Shown: positions 7,459 through 16,325 of the stretch, one piece after another
Layout: each line of letters starts with the position of its first letter
Position numbering within the stretch: position 1 is the first letter of the stretch
Source of the DNA: Planctomycetaceae bacterium
GTDB lineage: Bacteria; Planctomycetota; Planctomycetia; Pirellulales; Pirellulaceae
Direction: 5' to 3'
DNA: 29,857 nt
Assembly (NCBI GenBank): GCA_020638975.1
Contig: JACKHN010000050.1
Location: 1 to 29,857 of the forward strand
Position numbers and translations under genes: made by a program
Notes under the pieces: model-generated
Database searches by the model: none
Told to the model about the DNA's origin: nothing
What the model saw: only the letters and a program-made list of their open reading frames with translations

Positions 7459-7790
7459 CTACTTTCGCCGTTCGGTCGAGAGGCACTTCTTGTTCGGCTC
7501 AGTTGGCAGCATGGCTTCCCAATCACTGATCAGCGTTTTCAATCTTTCCACTTCGCCGGGTTGCCCATTCTTAAGATCGTTCTTCTCAAGTCGGTCCTGC
7601 GGAAATCGAAAGAGCTCGATCTGTTGCGGCAACTTGCCAAGTAACAGCTTCCACTCGCCTTCGCGAACGGCGAGTGTCGGCCAATTATCGCCGCGTGTGC
7701 TGGCTGATTGAAGACGATGTTGGGCTTGTCTGCACATCGCGAGTCGGTCGTGATGAGCAGTGCAGCGGCGATCGGTATCACTCGTATCAT
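7459..7790 (-). pseudogene. Sulfatase pseudogene with most of the gene deleted
   Basis: The start at 7790 encodes a signal peptide followed by CADKPNIVF, the normal beginning of a planctomycete sulfatase. At about 7706-7725 the sequence jumps into another frame that encodes GDNWPTLAVREGEWKLLLG, ELFRFPQDRLEKNDLKN and a closing helix, which is the normal C-terminal end of the same family. The roughly 350-450 residues between, including the Cys-x-Pro-x-Arg site that becomes formylglycine, are missing, and the two parts are out of frame. The gene cannot give a working enzyme. Confidence 0.75.
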
Positions 7791-7812
7791 TGGTTCGGGA
7801 ATCCTGTTTCGG

Positions 7813-7912
7813 GGTAGTGGTACAGTTTGCGATTCCTGAAAGTAGGACGGCCACTCTTGGCCGTCTGTTGTCGGGCAGGAGTGCCCGACTTACGGCGAAC
7901 TGTACCACTACC
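7813..7912. mobile_element. 100-bp composite element with terminal inverted repeats and two internal hairpins (MITE/BIME-like)
   Basis: The ends 7813-7830 (GGTAGTGGTACAGTTTGC) and 7895-7912 are inverted repeats matching at 17 of 18 bases. Inside are two perfect hairpins, 7846-7865 (GACGGCCA, loop CTCT) and 7870-7889 (GTCGGGCA, loop GGAG), each with an 8-bp stem and 4-nt loop and each footed by GTAG (7842-7845) or its GTAA variant. The whole can fold as a three-way cruciform. It has no coding capacity. A partial copy lies at 1-59. Its position just upstream of the dead sulfatase is probably incidental. Confidence 0.8.
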
Positions 7913-7988
7913 TGTTACTGTTCAGCGTCGACTTTCGCACTCCAAAAAAAGTAAAGACTGCCGATATGGATTGGGGAAGCCTGATGGA

Positions 7989-9905
7989 TCATTGCCTCTC
8001 TGTTTCCGGAGGCACGTTCGGTACTTGCCAGTGCAGGTTGCGAAACTCTGGGTTAGTACCGCGCCAGTTCTTACCCACGATCCTGGACTCGCCACTCGCG
8101 CCCCGTGACGGATTCAACCTTTCCGCCGGACTCAACTTGAACTGCTTAATGTCGTCCCAGTTCGCAAGGCCTTCACGATCATAATCTTGGAAGTCCTGCG
8201 GCGTCAGCACGATCGTTTGCCATCGTGTGCCACCAGTCAACTCCACTTCTGCCACATGATCGTCGATCATGACGACCAGTTGATTCGCTTCCGCCGCGCG
8301 GACTTCCAGTACAAGCGACGCATGTTCGGGAGCTTTCCAGCGGTCGTCGTAAAGTTTATGTGTGGCCCTGGCCCATTCATCCGGCTTATAGGTAAACCAT
8401 TCGTTTTCCCAGTCGCCCGCAAAGCTTTCAATCAAAAGCGATGGTTTCAGCGTCGCCCGAACGCCAGCTGCCCGGAGTTCTTCGGGCGTCACCTTTCTCA
8501 GCAAGGATGACAGATTCACCGAGTTCGTTGTGTACATTCCGTAATAGTAACCAGCCCCTGTTACAGGTTCTTCCAACGGGTAGACGACGTTTGCATACAC
8601 CCACAACGGCTTGTCAACGCTTTGTAGCGGCAGCTTTGCAGTCCATCTTCCGTCGCTGTTCGTTGCCGTCGCGTGATGCCAGAACCGGTTGATCGTGTTC
8701 TCGCGATCTTGCAATGTTTCAATCGGCTTGCCTTGCTGCGTATAGAAGACATCCACCGCAAGAGGCGGCGTGGCTGTATCGGGTTGAACCGTGAAAGTAG
8801 GCACGCCATCGGCGGTATTGAGATCGAGTTCAGACGTGGGTGTCTGGGGAAACGCAAACGTGCCTTTGAGATGCTGGTCAAACCAAAGCATTGTTGCGAC
8901 TTCGTATTTGGCCGTGTCTTGGTGATTATGATGCGGCGAACAGGTGACTCGCCACTGCTGGCTGGAGATTTCGTCGATCGCGCTCGGCAGGTCGCTGATG
9001 CGTCCGTGGAAATCGTTCGCAGGACTCAGGAACATTATCGGGACCGAGATATGTTTTAGACTGACATCGTCACCTAGCGTCGCCCGAAATAACGGGCTGT
9101 CGTTATCGCGATCGCTAATTCCACCGCATGACGGCGCGGCAGCTTTCACTCGCGAGTCCACTGCTGACAGGACGGTCAACTTGCCACCCATCGAATGCCC
9201 GTACACACCAAGCCGATCTGGATCGACTTCAGGTTGCTGCTCCAGAAACGTCAACGCTCGACGCGCCGCAACGGCACAAAGAAACCAACCGCTGTTGCGA
9301 GGTGATTCCACGGCATCCAAAGTCCACGCTGCCGGCTCGGCACTAGGAAAGACATTCTTCGGATTCCGACCTGGTGCGTGATAGCCATCGACGGCACCCC
9401 AGTCGGTGGTCAATCGGTAGGCAGGATCGTCAGTCTTGTCATCCCAAAACAGCTTCACGACGTCTGGGTTGACGCGATAGTCAGGCGCGGAGATCCGCCC
9501 GGCCCACGCAATCGACACCGTGGCATAGCCTCGCTTGGCGTTCAGCAAACACGCCTTGTGGTCGGCGTACTGTCCGCCACCATGAATCTGAACCAAGCCA
9601 GGAAGTTTTTCAACGCGACCGGGGACTTGCTTTGGAAAGCCATACACGGCCGCAAGCGTGGCCTTCGTGCCTTTGAAGACGCCAATGCGGAATCGAACGA
9701 TCCGCAGCACGACGTCCTCTTCTTCCCATTCTTTGAGCGTTTCAATTTCAAGTGGTTCAGCGCGTGGATCGAACCCGAACCACATCTCTGTAAAGTTTTG
9801 AGGGGCGCGACCATCCTGCAACGGGGGCAGCGTTTCCGGTTCCAGGCCGACGCCGACCGCACATCCAAGGAACAGAAATGCTAGTAGCGATCTGATTGAG
9901 TTCAT
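7989..9905 (-). CDS. Exported alpha/beta hydrolase (acetyl-xylan-esterase/dienelactone-hydrolase-like)
   Basis: A 638-residue exported protein with a signal peptide (residues 1 to about 20). The hydrolase core has the oxyanion-hole motif HGGGQ (108-112), the nucleophile elbow GHSMGG (Ser238), a downstream acid in the region PANDFH, and His in PHHNHQ. A C-terminal beta-rich domain of about 250 residues follows, of a kind often seen in esterases and PhoPQ-regulated hydrolases. Substrates are probably acetylated polysaccharides or other esters in the periplasm, but this is inference from the fold. It is the last of three minus-strand genes, separated by about 90 nt from the cupredoxin gene upstream of it. 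Confidence 0.82.
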   Translation of the reverse strand: MNSIRSLLAFLFLGCAVGVGLEPETLPPLQDGRAPQNFTEMWFGFDPRAEPLEIETLKEWEEEDVVLRIVRFRIGVFKGTKATLAAVYGFPKQVPGRVEKLPGLVQIHGGGQYADHKACLLNAKRGYATVSIAWAGRISAPDYRVNPDVVKLFWDDKTDDPAYRLTTDWGAVDGYHAPGRNPKNVFPSAEPAAWTLDAVESPRNSGWFLCAVAARRALTFLEQQPEVDPDRLGVYGHSMGGKLTVLSAVDSRVKAAAPSCGGISDRDNDSPLFRATLGDDVSLKHISVPIMFLSPANDFHGRISDLPSAIDEISSQQWRVTCSPHHNHQDTAKYEVATMLWFDQHLKGTFAFPQTPTSELDLNTADGVPTFTVQPDTATPPLAVDVFYTQQGKPIETLQDRENTINRFWHHATATNSDGRWTAKLPLQSVDKPLWVYANVVYPLEEPVTGAGYYYGMYTTNSVNLSSLLRKVTPEELRAAGVRATLKPSLLIESFAGDWENEWFTYKPDEWARATHKLYDDRWKAPEHASLVLEVRAAEANQLVVMIDDHVAEVELTGGTRWQTIVLTPQDFQDYDREGLANWDDIKQFKLSPAERLNPSRGASGESRIVGKNWRGTNPEFRNLHWQVPNVPPETERQ

Positions 9906-9971
9906 GGCACTTTCGCTGTGAAGTTGGCAACAGCGCAGACGGATCTAGCCGGGCAACGAACTTCGTGTATC

Positions 9972-9997
9972 GCGTTGCCTACGCAACGGGGCAACGC
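9972..9997 (-). terminator. Hairpin at the end of the cupredoxin gene
   Basis: GCGTTGCC (9972-9979) and GGCAACGC (9990-9997) form a perfect 8-bp stem that touches the stop codon of the minus-strand gene. No T-run follows on the minus strand, so it is not a standard intrinsic terminator; it may stabilise the 3' end of the message. Confidence 0.35.
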
Positions 9998-11931
9998 TAG
10001 TTTACGGCAGGTAACGCTTCGGCATGTTCAAGGTAGCTGAGCAACTCGAAGATCTCGTCTTTGGTAAAACGATCGAGAAGCGCCTTCGGCATCAGCGATT
10101 TGGAAGACTTTTCGATCTCGTCGATGTCGTCACGCTTGATAACGGTCGGCTCGGGAGCTTCCGGATTGACGATCATCGAGATCGTGTCCTTGTCCTCCGA
10201 TGCGACAATTCCGGTAACGATTTGGCCGTTGACTGTGATGACGACTTGCACAGCGAATTTCGGATCAATCTTATGCGAAGGGTCCACGATCTCGCGTAGC
10301 ACTCCCAGTGCATCTCCCTTCCACCGTTTGAAGACTTCCGTCAAATCGGGACCGACAGCACCGCCTTGGCCAGCAACCTTATGGCATTGAGCGCAGGTCG
10401 CTTCCTTGAAGATGCGAGCACCGATCTCGGGACTGCGGCCACGCAGGTTCGCTGCCACATCACCCGACAGATCCTCGAACGTCCAATTCTGAACAAACGA
10501 TCGATTATTGCCAGTCGGGTCGGTTGGTTCCTTCGGGTCCTTTAGCCACGCATCGAGATCATCAACGACGATCATGACGCCATACATTCGCATCCAGTGT
10601 CTGGGGAACGTACAGACGTAAGGGTACTCGCCTGGCTCTGTCGGAGCCGTGAAAGTCAATCTCACCTGTTGATGAGGCTGGACCATATCGGTGTGGAACA
10701 ACACTTTATCTGATTTTGGCACGTACGGCGTTCCGCCAGGATTCTGAGTCAGCAGCGCCCCCGCAATGGCAACTTCCTGTAACGCTCCAGGAACGGTGAT
10801 CACGAAGTTGTGAGGCATCAGATCTTCGTTGTTCAAAACGACCTGGACCGGCCGACCGGCCTCGACGGCAAAGTACCGTGTGTCGTAACGCATCTCCTCT
10901 TCCACCGTATTGATTCGCACCACACGAACTGTCACCGCTCGCAACCGATCTCGATACGAGCGAGCTTCCGCCGTAGGCACGAGCGCGATCAATTGATCGG
11001 CCAACTGCATTGCGTCGACAAACTCGTCGGTCGTTCGCTGATCGGCAGGAGTCGTTTCGGCATGCTTGACCAAGACTTCGACCAACTGCTTCGACGTCGC
11101 AGCGTCCCGCTTGTCCTTCGCAATGCGAAGCAACGTGCGAACGGCGGGCGTTCGGAAGGCATCGTCCGCGACGAACGGTGCAACAATCTGAAAATTCGCT
11201 TCGACATTGGCAGGTACCGACGCCAGCGCCGTAATCGCAGCCTTGCGTACGTTCGCTGGAGCCTTCTCGCCGAGCAACCCAACAACCGACTCACGCAGAC
11301 TGCCACGAGCTTCAGGCGTGGGCACCAAGGGCACTGCCGCCAGATAATCCAGCGTCGCGTTCGCATCTTTGCTGGCCGCTTGCCAAGCAACATCCGCTTT
11401 GTCAGCGGTGATCAATCCCGCATATCCCGCAGATCTCAACAATCGGCTCTCCGACTCTGTCGCCTGTTTGAGTTCGCTGGCCTTACTCACGAGCGAGTCG
11501 ACTGGTTGTTTTAGCAGCATCGCGGCGAGTTGCCGCCCGACGCGTTGCTGCTCTTTGTCGTCATCTTCGATCTCACCCAACGCCGACAGCAGTTCCGCGA
11601 CAGCATCCGATTTGTTAATCGTGATCAACCCCTTCAAAGCCTCTTCGCGGTCTTGCTGAGCCATACCAGCACGAATCAAGATCGCGGTATAAACCGGAGC
11701 ATACTTGGCGTCGTCGGTCGCTCGCTCGACCATTAACAACCGCTCGTTCGTCAATCGATCCAGTTGATACCAGACAACGCGTGGGCTCTTGTCCAAAAAG
11801 ATGCGAGGCGGTGGCTCGATCGGCTTATCACCGTGGTCGCCATGATCGTGGTGATGCTCTTGTGCGCCGGCGTTTGCCAATAAAAGGATGGCGGCAAGCA
11901 GTGACAGTGCGAATGAAGACTTCCGGCTCAT
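9997..11931 (-). CDS. Exported protein with HEAT-like region, type 1 copper (cupredoxin) and cytochrome c domains
   Basis: The mature protein begins with a His-rich stretch (EHHHDHGDHGD) after a signal peptide. Residues about 40-330 are helical and HEAT-like. A cupredoxin domain follows with apparent copper ligands His374 (MPHNF), Cys440, His445 and Met449 in CTFPRHWMRM, spaced as in azurin. A c-type heme motif CAQCH is at 513-517, with a Met-rich C-terminal half to act as axial ligand. I chose the ATG at 11931 because it begins the signal peptide; the frame extends upstream through a palindromic repeat and non-coding sequence. It lies directly downstream of the SGNH/PVC dehydrogenase gene and is probably its electron acceptor. 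Confidence 0.85.
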   Translation of the reverse strand: MSRKSSFALSLLAAILLLANAGAQEHHHDHGDHGDKPIEPPPRIFLDKSPRVVWYQLDRLTNERLLMVERATDDAKYAPVYTAILIRAGMAQQDREEALKGLITINKSDAVAELLSALGEIEDDDKEQQRVGRQLAAMLLKQPVDSLVSKASELKQATESESRLLRSAGYAGLITADKADVAWQAASKDANATLDYLAAVPLVPTPEARGSLRESVVGLLGEKAPANVRKAAITALASVPANVEANFQIVAPFVADDAFRTPAVRTLLRIAKDKRDAATSKQLVEVLVKHAETTPADQRTTDEFVDAMQLADQLIALVPTAEARSYRDRLRAVTVRVVRINTVEEEMRYDTRYFAVEAGRPVQVVLNNEDLMPHNFVITVPGALQEVAIAGALLTQNPGGTPYVPKSDKVLFHTDMVQPHQQVRLTFTAPTEPGEYPYVCTFPRHWMRMYGVMIVVDDLDAWLKDPKEPTDPTGNNRSFVQNWTFEDLSGDVAANLRGRSPEIGARIFKEATCAQCHKVAGQGGAVGPDLTEVFKRWKGDALGVLREIVDPSHKIDPKFAVQVVITVNGQIVTGIVASEDKDTISMIVNPEAPEPTVIKRDDIDEIEKSSKSLMPKALLDRFTKDEIFELLSYLEHAEALPAVN

Positions 11932-11955
11932 GAATTCTCTTCTCAGGTACAAAAA

Positions 11956-12018
11956 GTAGGGTGTGGCGTTAGCCGCACCACGAGGGATCAGCCAGGTGCG
12001 GCTAACGCCACACCCTAC
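11956..12018. repeat. Perfect 24-bp inverted repeat (REP pair) between two co-directional genes
   Basis: The arms 11956-11979 and 11995-12018 are exact inverted copies around a 15-nt spacer. Each begins GTAGGGTGTGGCGTTAGC and contains its own small hairpin (GGTGTGGC, GTTA, GCCGCACC). It belongs to the GTAG-footed class at 93 and 20603 but has a different stem. In the transcript it would form a very stable hairpin between the dehydrogenase and cupredoxin genes and could lower or stabilise downstream expression. Confidence 0.85.
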
Positions 12019-12035
12019 AAACTGCAAACTGCTAA

Positions 12036-14738
12036 CTACTGTGCATCCAAAGCTCGCATGGTTTCGTCGAGCGTGTACTCGACGTACGTGTCTGTATCGT
12101 AATTCAACGCATCGAGCGCTGCCTCCTGAACCTCTTCCGCTGGGAAGAAACTGCAAGCGCGGAGAGCTTCGACGCGAACTCGCGGATGTGGGTCGTTGAT
12201 TCGCGGCTTTAGCAAAGCCACTGGGTTCTTCACCTGATCCCGCCAGTAGGAAAGCACGCGAGTCGCGGCAGCTCGAGCGTGATAGTCTTCCGAGTTAAGA
12301 ACTGTCGACAGCAAAGCCTCGTCAACGGCATTGTGTGTTTGGTGAACCCACAACGCTTCCAGTCGATACAGCTCGAAGTTATCGTTGTTCTGATCGAGAC
12401 TCGCGACCCACTTCCGCGTTGCAGCGACTACTTGTTCACTATCTCGTTCCGCCAACTCACGACGGACGCGATAGCGAGTGCGATCTTCGGGCTCCTTGAG
12501 CAAATCAAGCAGCCTTTCGATCGGCTCACCCGCAATCTTCGGAGGCTTGACCAACGGGCTACCTTTGTGGGTCACTCGCCAGATGCGACCATGACTATGA
12601 TCGCGATGCGGCTCGCGGAGATTGTGTTGCAAGTGGCCAATCAACGCGTTGTGCCAGTCAACAATATACAAGGCACCATCCGGACCGAACTGCAAGTCCA
12701 CAGGACGGAAGTTCCCATCGTCGCAGGAGACGAGCGGCGTGATCTCTTCGCCCACAAACCCCGAACCGTCTTCGCGAACCGTGTGCTGCAAGACCGCTCG
12801 ATCGCCAATGACGTTGTTCTGAAGAAAGTTGCCTTGAGCGTCGGCGGGGAAGTGACGACTCGACACAAATTCGCAACCCGATGATGGACGCGTGCGTTTG
12901 ACAATGAACGTAGGATAGTCGCCTTTCACTTTCGGACCGCCAAAGTCAAGATTCGCGTCGCGGCAACCGCCCGGATGCTTATCGGGATGTCGCACCGCTC
13001 CGGAGATCGGCGTTGCCCAGTAATTGAATCCCGGCGAAGCGTCAGCAATGAAGTTCTGGCCCCAACGATCGAAGACGTGTCCCCAGGGATTGGCAAAGGA
13101 CAACGACACATGAACGTCCATCTTGGCGGTGCGGGGATCGTATCGCCACACACCTGCATCGCCCAGCCGATTCAAACCGTAAGGACTTTCGACCTGCGAT
13201 TGCTTGAACGTGCCTTCTTGAAAGTACAGCCCACCGTCCGGCCCCCACTCGAATGCGGCCAAGCCATGATGCGAGTCGGCAGTGTCAAAACCAACGAGTT
13301 GGCGAATGCGGACGTCTTCGCGATCATCGCCATCCGTGTCCTTGAGGAATAAGATATCCGGCTGCATCGCGACATACACACCACCATTTCCCAGCTCAAA
13401 CCCGGTCGGTTGATGCAAACCGCCGGCAAAGACCTTACATTCGTCTGCTCGGCCATCCCCATTCTTATCTTCGAGGATGAGTAGCTTGTCATCCATCTTC
13501 GATTTGGGTTGCCATTGCGGATACGACGGCATCGTCGAGACCCACAATCGCCCTTGGTTATCGAAGTTCATGGCGACCGGATTCGCCAACTCGGGAAAGT
13601 CTTCTTCCGAGGCAACCAAGTTGATCTCGTAGCCGTCGGCCAACTTGAAGAACTTCTGTTGTTCGGCAGCAGGACGGTACTCAAGCGAGCCGAGCTTCCC
13701 AGCCTTGACGTTGGGATCGTTCTCGCCGCCGACATTGGTCTTGGGAATGATGAACGGCAGCGTGTTGCTATCGTCGACTTTATCGGGAACACTCTTGCCT
13801 TGAGCGACTTGCCAAATGCGGGCGTCGCGATTGGCCGTCATTTCGTCGAGGATCGCTCGCTCGCGTTCCATCACATCGGTGTTGTTATACGTGCCGTCGG
13901 AGCCCGCCTTACCGCGTGTGCCCCAGATCGAGTATCCGTTGACAGCCCGATAACGATGCCACCAATGGAAGTTCTTGTCATCGATCTCGGCTTTCAGTTT
14001 CGGAGCGTCCGCGACGGTCGGAACTTCTCCACCGAACAAGGCTTGCTGGAACAGGGGAGCCAAGGCGCGATAGCCGGCTTCGTTAAGGTGCGAGCCATTC
14101 AGAGTCAGACGTTCATCGCTCGACTCGAAGAGTTTCTTCGTCGGGCCGAAAATGTCTGCGAAGACAACTTTTGTTTCGCGAGCGACTTGAGCAACCGCTT
14201 CGGCATACGCTGCGAGTCGCGAGTTGTGCTCGCTGCCATCGGGCAAGTTCGGATCGCCGGTGTTCTCGAAGGCAATAGGTGACACAAGGACAACTCGCGG
14301 CGCACCTTTGCCGCTGTAGTCTTTCGTCTTCGTTTCGGTGACCAGCTTGGTGAGGTCCGTCTTGAATGCGTCAATGCCGTCTGCGCCAGCAAACGACTCA
14401 TTGAAGCCGAAGAAGAACAGAATCACGTCTGCCTTGCTGTGTGCCAGATGCTTGTCAGGATCACCGAAGTTGAGTGATCGCAATCGATTCAGCGGCTCGT
14501 CGCCGGGGAAGCATAAATTGCGAACGACCAGTTCTTTGTCGCCGAATTGCTGATGCAGCAGCATCTCCCAAAAGTTGTGGTGCTGCATCCGTTCGCCCAG
14601 TTCGTTGCCGACCAGACAAATGTGATCGCCCTTTTCGAGAGTGAGCTTATCGGCAGCAGCCGCGTTTTGAGAAATGAAGCTCGCGAGTACGAAAGCGGCG
14701 GCTAGTGAAAACATGTGTACGAGGCGGTGGTTCGTCAC
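12036..14738 (-). CDS. Exported SGNH hydrolase-like and PVC-type dehydrogenase fusion
   Basis: A 900-residue exported protein. After a signal peptide (1 to about 29) comes an SGNH/GDSL-like domain (about 36-235) with GFNES and the closing motif NGSHLNEAGY (His217). Its first block reads VGNELGER, where the catalytic serine of GDSL enzymes is absent, so it may bind rather than cleave. Residues about 365-745 form a beta-propeller of the membrane-bound dehydrogenase type found in the PVC superphylum, with NGDGRADE-like and DGGLYF-like strands. A HEAT-like C-terminal end follows (about 750-900). Many relatives end in a cytochrome c domain; here that domain is on the next gene. The substrate is probably a sugar or polysaccharide derivative, unproven. 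Confidence 0.88.
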   Translation of the reverse strand: MTNHRLVHMFSLAAAFVLASFISQNAAAADKLTLEKGDHICLVGNELGERMQHHNFWEMLLHQQFGDKELVVRNLCFPGDEPLNRLRSLNFGDPDKHLAHSKADVILFFFGFNESFAGADGIDAFKTDLTKLVTETKTKDYSGKGAPRVVLVSPIAFENTGDPNLPDGSEHNSRLAAYAEAVAQVARETKVVFADIFGPTKKLFESSDERLTLNGSHLNEAGYRALAPLFQQALFGGEVPTVADAPKLKAEIDDKNFHWWHRYRAVNGYSIWGTRGKAGSDGTYNNTDVMERERAILDEMTANRDARIWQVAQGKSVPDKVDDSNTLPFIIPKTNVGGENDPNVKAGKLGSLEYRPAAEQQKFFKLADGYEINLVASEEDFPELANPVAMNFDNQGRLWVSTMPSYPQWQPKSKMDDKLLILEDKNGDGRADECKVFAGGLHQPTGFELGNGGVYVAMQPDILFLKDTDGDDREDVRIRQLVGFDTADSHHGLAAFEWGPDGGLYFQEGTFKQSQVESPYGLNRLGDAGVWRYDPRTAKMDVHVSLSFANPWGHVFDRWGQNFIADASPGFNYWATPISGAVRHPDKHPGGCRDANLDFGGPKVKGDYPTFIVKRTRPSSGCEFVSSRHFPADAQGNFLQNNVIGDRAVLQHTVREDGSGFVGEEITPLVSCDDGNFRPVDLQFGPDGALYIVDWHNALIGHLQHNLREPHRDHSHGRIWRVTHKGSPLVKPPKIAGEPIERLLDLLKEPEDRTRYRVRRELAERDSEQVVAATRKWVASLDQNNDNFELYRLEALWVHQTHNAVDEALLSTVLNSEDYHARAAATRVLSYWRDQVKNPVALLKPRINDPHPRVRVEALRACSFFPAEEVQEAALDALNYDTDTYVEYTLDETMRALDAQ

Positions 14739-14910
14739 GAGTGAAGTCCCTTATGGTACGGCGTCGCGGCAGGGCAGGGCGGTGTCAAGGGAATCCTGAC
14801 ATCCGCTAGTATCTACGCCATTGTGCTTGCCAGGAATCAATATGTGAAGGAGGCATCTTCACACGGTGACACAATGCCGCACTCGCCCAGAAACTTCGTT
14901 TTCCTAGCGA

Positions 14911-15660
14911 TTACGCGCCGATTCTGCGGCGAGGCTGAATTCCGCGTACCGCGGTGACGGGCGGGAGCCGATGCATCGGCACGGGCTGAGGCTGCGGATC
15001 AAAGCCAAACAGCGAGTAGTCAACGAACATGTTGTTCGTGAGGTCCGCAACTTTGTCCTTCTTGCGTTCGCCGTGCGGATAGTGCTCACGACGATTCAGC
15101 GAGGTATACAACACGCCAATCATATCGTCGTTATTCTTGCGACACTGTTGGGCCAGCATCTTTGTCACAAGCTTGCCGATGCTAACGGCAGCGGTGTAAG
15201 TCGGATTCGCGGCGGCTGTGGCGAGGGCCAAGGTTTGATCGAGCGTCGAGTGAAACTCTTCATTCTGAAGCACGGAGTTCATCGCAACACCGAGGTCGCG
15301 AACGTCCTGGTCGGATTCGATAGCTAGCAAGATCCAGTCGAACTGCTCCGGGATACGCTCGGCCTGATAGAGAACATATCCCGTATCGCCGAAGGTCATT
15401 TCATGGTTGTCGGTGACGTTTTCGATCGTCGTCAGAACTCGTGAGTTGATCACGCGCGCGACGGCCAACTCCGCGAGTTTCCGTTTACGATGCTCATTGT
15501 CCGTGGCAACAAGCTCACCAAGCTCAGGTAACTCCGTAGAATCGGTGGTGACGAAGCTGCTGAGTTGCACTTCGGCCTTGTCCGAACCGAACAGCTGTAG
15601 CACTGACCGCTTCTCGTGGTTGTCGACGATTTTCAATTTGTTCAGGCGGAAGAAGAACAT
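14911..15660 (-). CDS. Conserved protein of unknown function
   Basis: A 249-residue soluble protein beginning MFFFRLNKLKIVDNHE. I recall similar proteins with the strings FGDTGYVLY, NRREHYPHGERKK and DYSLFGFD as a conserved hypothetical family, without a known activity. There is no signal peptide or membrane helix. The C-terminal end is Pro/Arg-rich. I chose the ATG at 15660 because the family begins there and AAAGG lies about 8 nt upstream; the longer frame to 15783 runs through unrelated sequence. It is separated from its minus-strand neighbours by non-coding repeats, so it is probably transcribed alone. Confidence 0.72.
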   Translation of the reverse strand: MFFFRLNKLKIVDNHEKRSVLQLFGSDKAEVQLSSFVTTDSTELPELGELVATDNEHRKRKLAELAVARVINSRVLTTIENVTDNHEMTFGDTGYVLYQAERIPEQFDWILLAIESDQDVRDLGVAMNSVLQNEEFHSTLDQTLALATAAANPTYTAAVSIGKLVTKMLAQQCRKNNDDMIGVLYTSLNRREHYPHGERKKDKVADLTNNMFVDYSLFGFDPQPQPVPMHRLPPVTAVRGIQPRRRIGA

Positions 15661-15778
15661 CGCCGTACCTTTGCGTGCTAGCTCGCCAATCTGGCATTTC
15701 GATACGATTTGAATATGGCTAAATAGCAAGATTGTGCGACGCCGTAAATGCAGCTTGGCGAAAGCGGGGGAATGGGGA

Positions 15779-15899
15779 ACCACTAATGGACACAGACAAA
15801 CACTAATGAGACAAGGCTGGACAATTGACGATGGAACAACTATCAGGAAGCTCCCTGTCGCTCTGGTTTTATTAGTGTCAGTTAGTGTCCATTAGTGGT
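15779..15899. repeat. Inverted pair of ACTAATGGACACTAAT-type repeats, downstream side of the GxxExxY gene
   Basis: The left arm 15779-15807 (starting ACCACTAATGGACAC) and the right arm 15871-15899 are inverted copies, about 80 percent identical over 29 nt and perfect over the outer 15. The spacer shows no obvious relation to that of the second cluster at 16326-16444, although both clusters are about 120 bp long. Within each arm the unit ACACTAAT recurs. Confidence 0.8.
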
Positions 15900-15912
15900 C
15901 CCCCCATTTCCT

Positions 15913-16293
15913 TTAGAGCACGAGTCGTTTCCACTCGACGCCGCCGATCGGCCCGAAATTAATCAGGTAACCTACGGGTGAGCGAGTAATTCGCATGTAG
16001 TTTAAGAGTTGGGCCTGATGGTCGCTGGTGAGTTCTTTGCATGCTTTCAGTTCGACGACCAATCCAAGGTGTACGATCAGGTCGGGGATGTACCGTTTTT
16101 TCAATTCGTGCTTTTTGTAGTAGACTCGTAGTTCTTGTTTCGGAGTGAACGGGATCTCGCGTAAACCGAGTTCGATCTCTAAGCTCTCCTGATAGACTTC
16201 TTCCAGCAGCCCACCGCCAATTTCGTTATGCACTTCGAATGCCGCTGCCATCAAGTCATAGCCTTCTTGCTGAAACTTGCCCTGGTCGTTCAT
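15913..16293 (-). CDS. GxxExxY protein (PD-(D/E)xK nuclease-like)
   Basis: A 126-residue protein of the GxxExxY family (PF13366). The name-giving motif is GLLEEVY at 28-34. A possible nuclease-type core is visible as PD at 70-71 and ELK at 81-83, as in PD-(D/E)xK folds, although no activity has been established for the family as far as I know. The ATG at 16293 is supported by GGAGG at 8-nt spacing. The gene is enclosed on both sides by inverted pairs of the same short repeat, an arrangement I associate with these genes in planctomycetes and other bacteria. That suggests a mobile or repeat-associated cassette. Confidence 0.9.
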   Translation of the reverse strand: MNDQGKFQQEGYDLMAAAFEVHNEIGGGLLEEVYQESLEIELGLREIPFTPKQELRVYYKKHELKKRYIPDLIVHLGLVVELKACKELTSDHQAQLLNYMRITRSPVGYLINFGPIGGVEWKRLVL

Positions 16294-16325
16294 CGTGACT
16301 GCCTCCAATTGCGAACGGGAAGAGA

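Noticed and set aside
9997..12156. 75-residue N-terminal extension of the cupredoxin gene
   Set aside because: It would run through the perfect palindrome at 11956-12018 and into the previous gene; a signal peptide begins at 11931.
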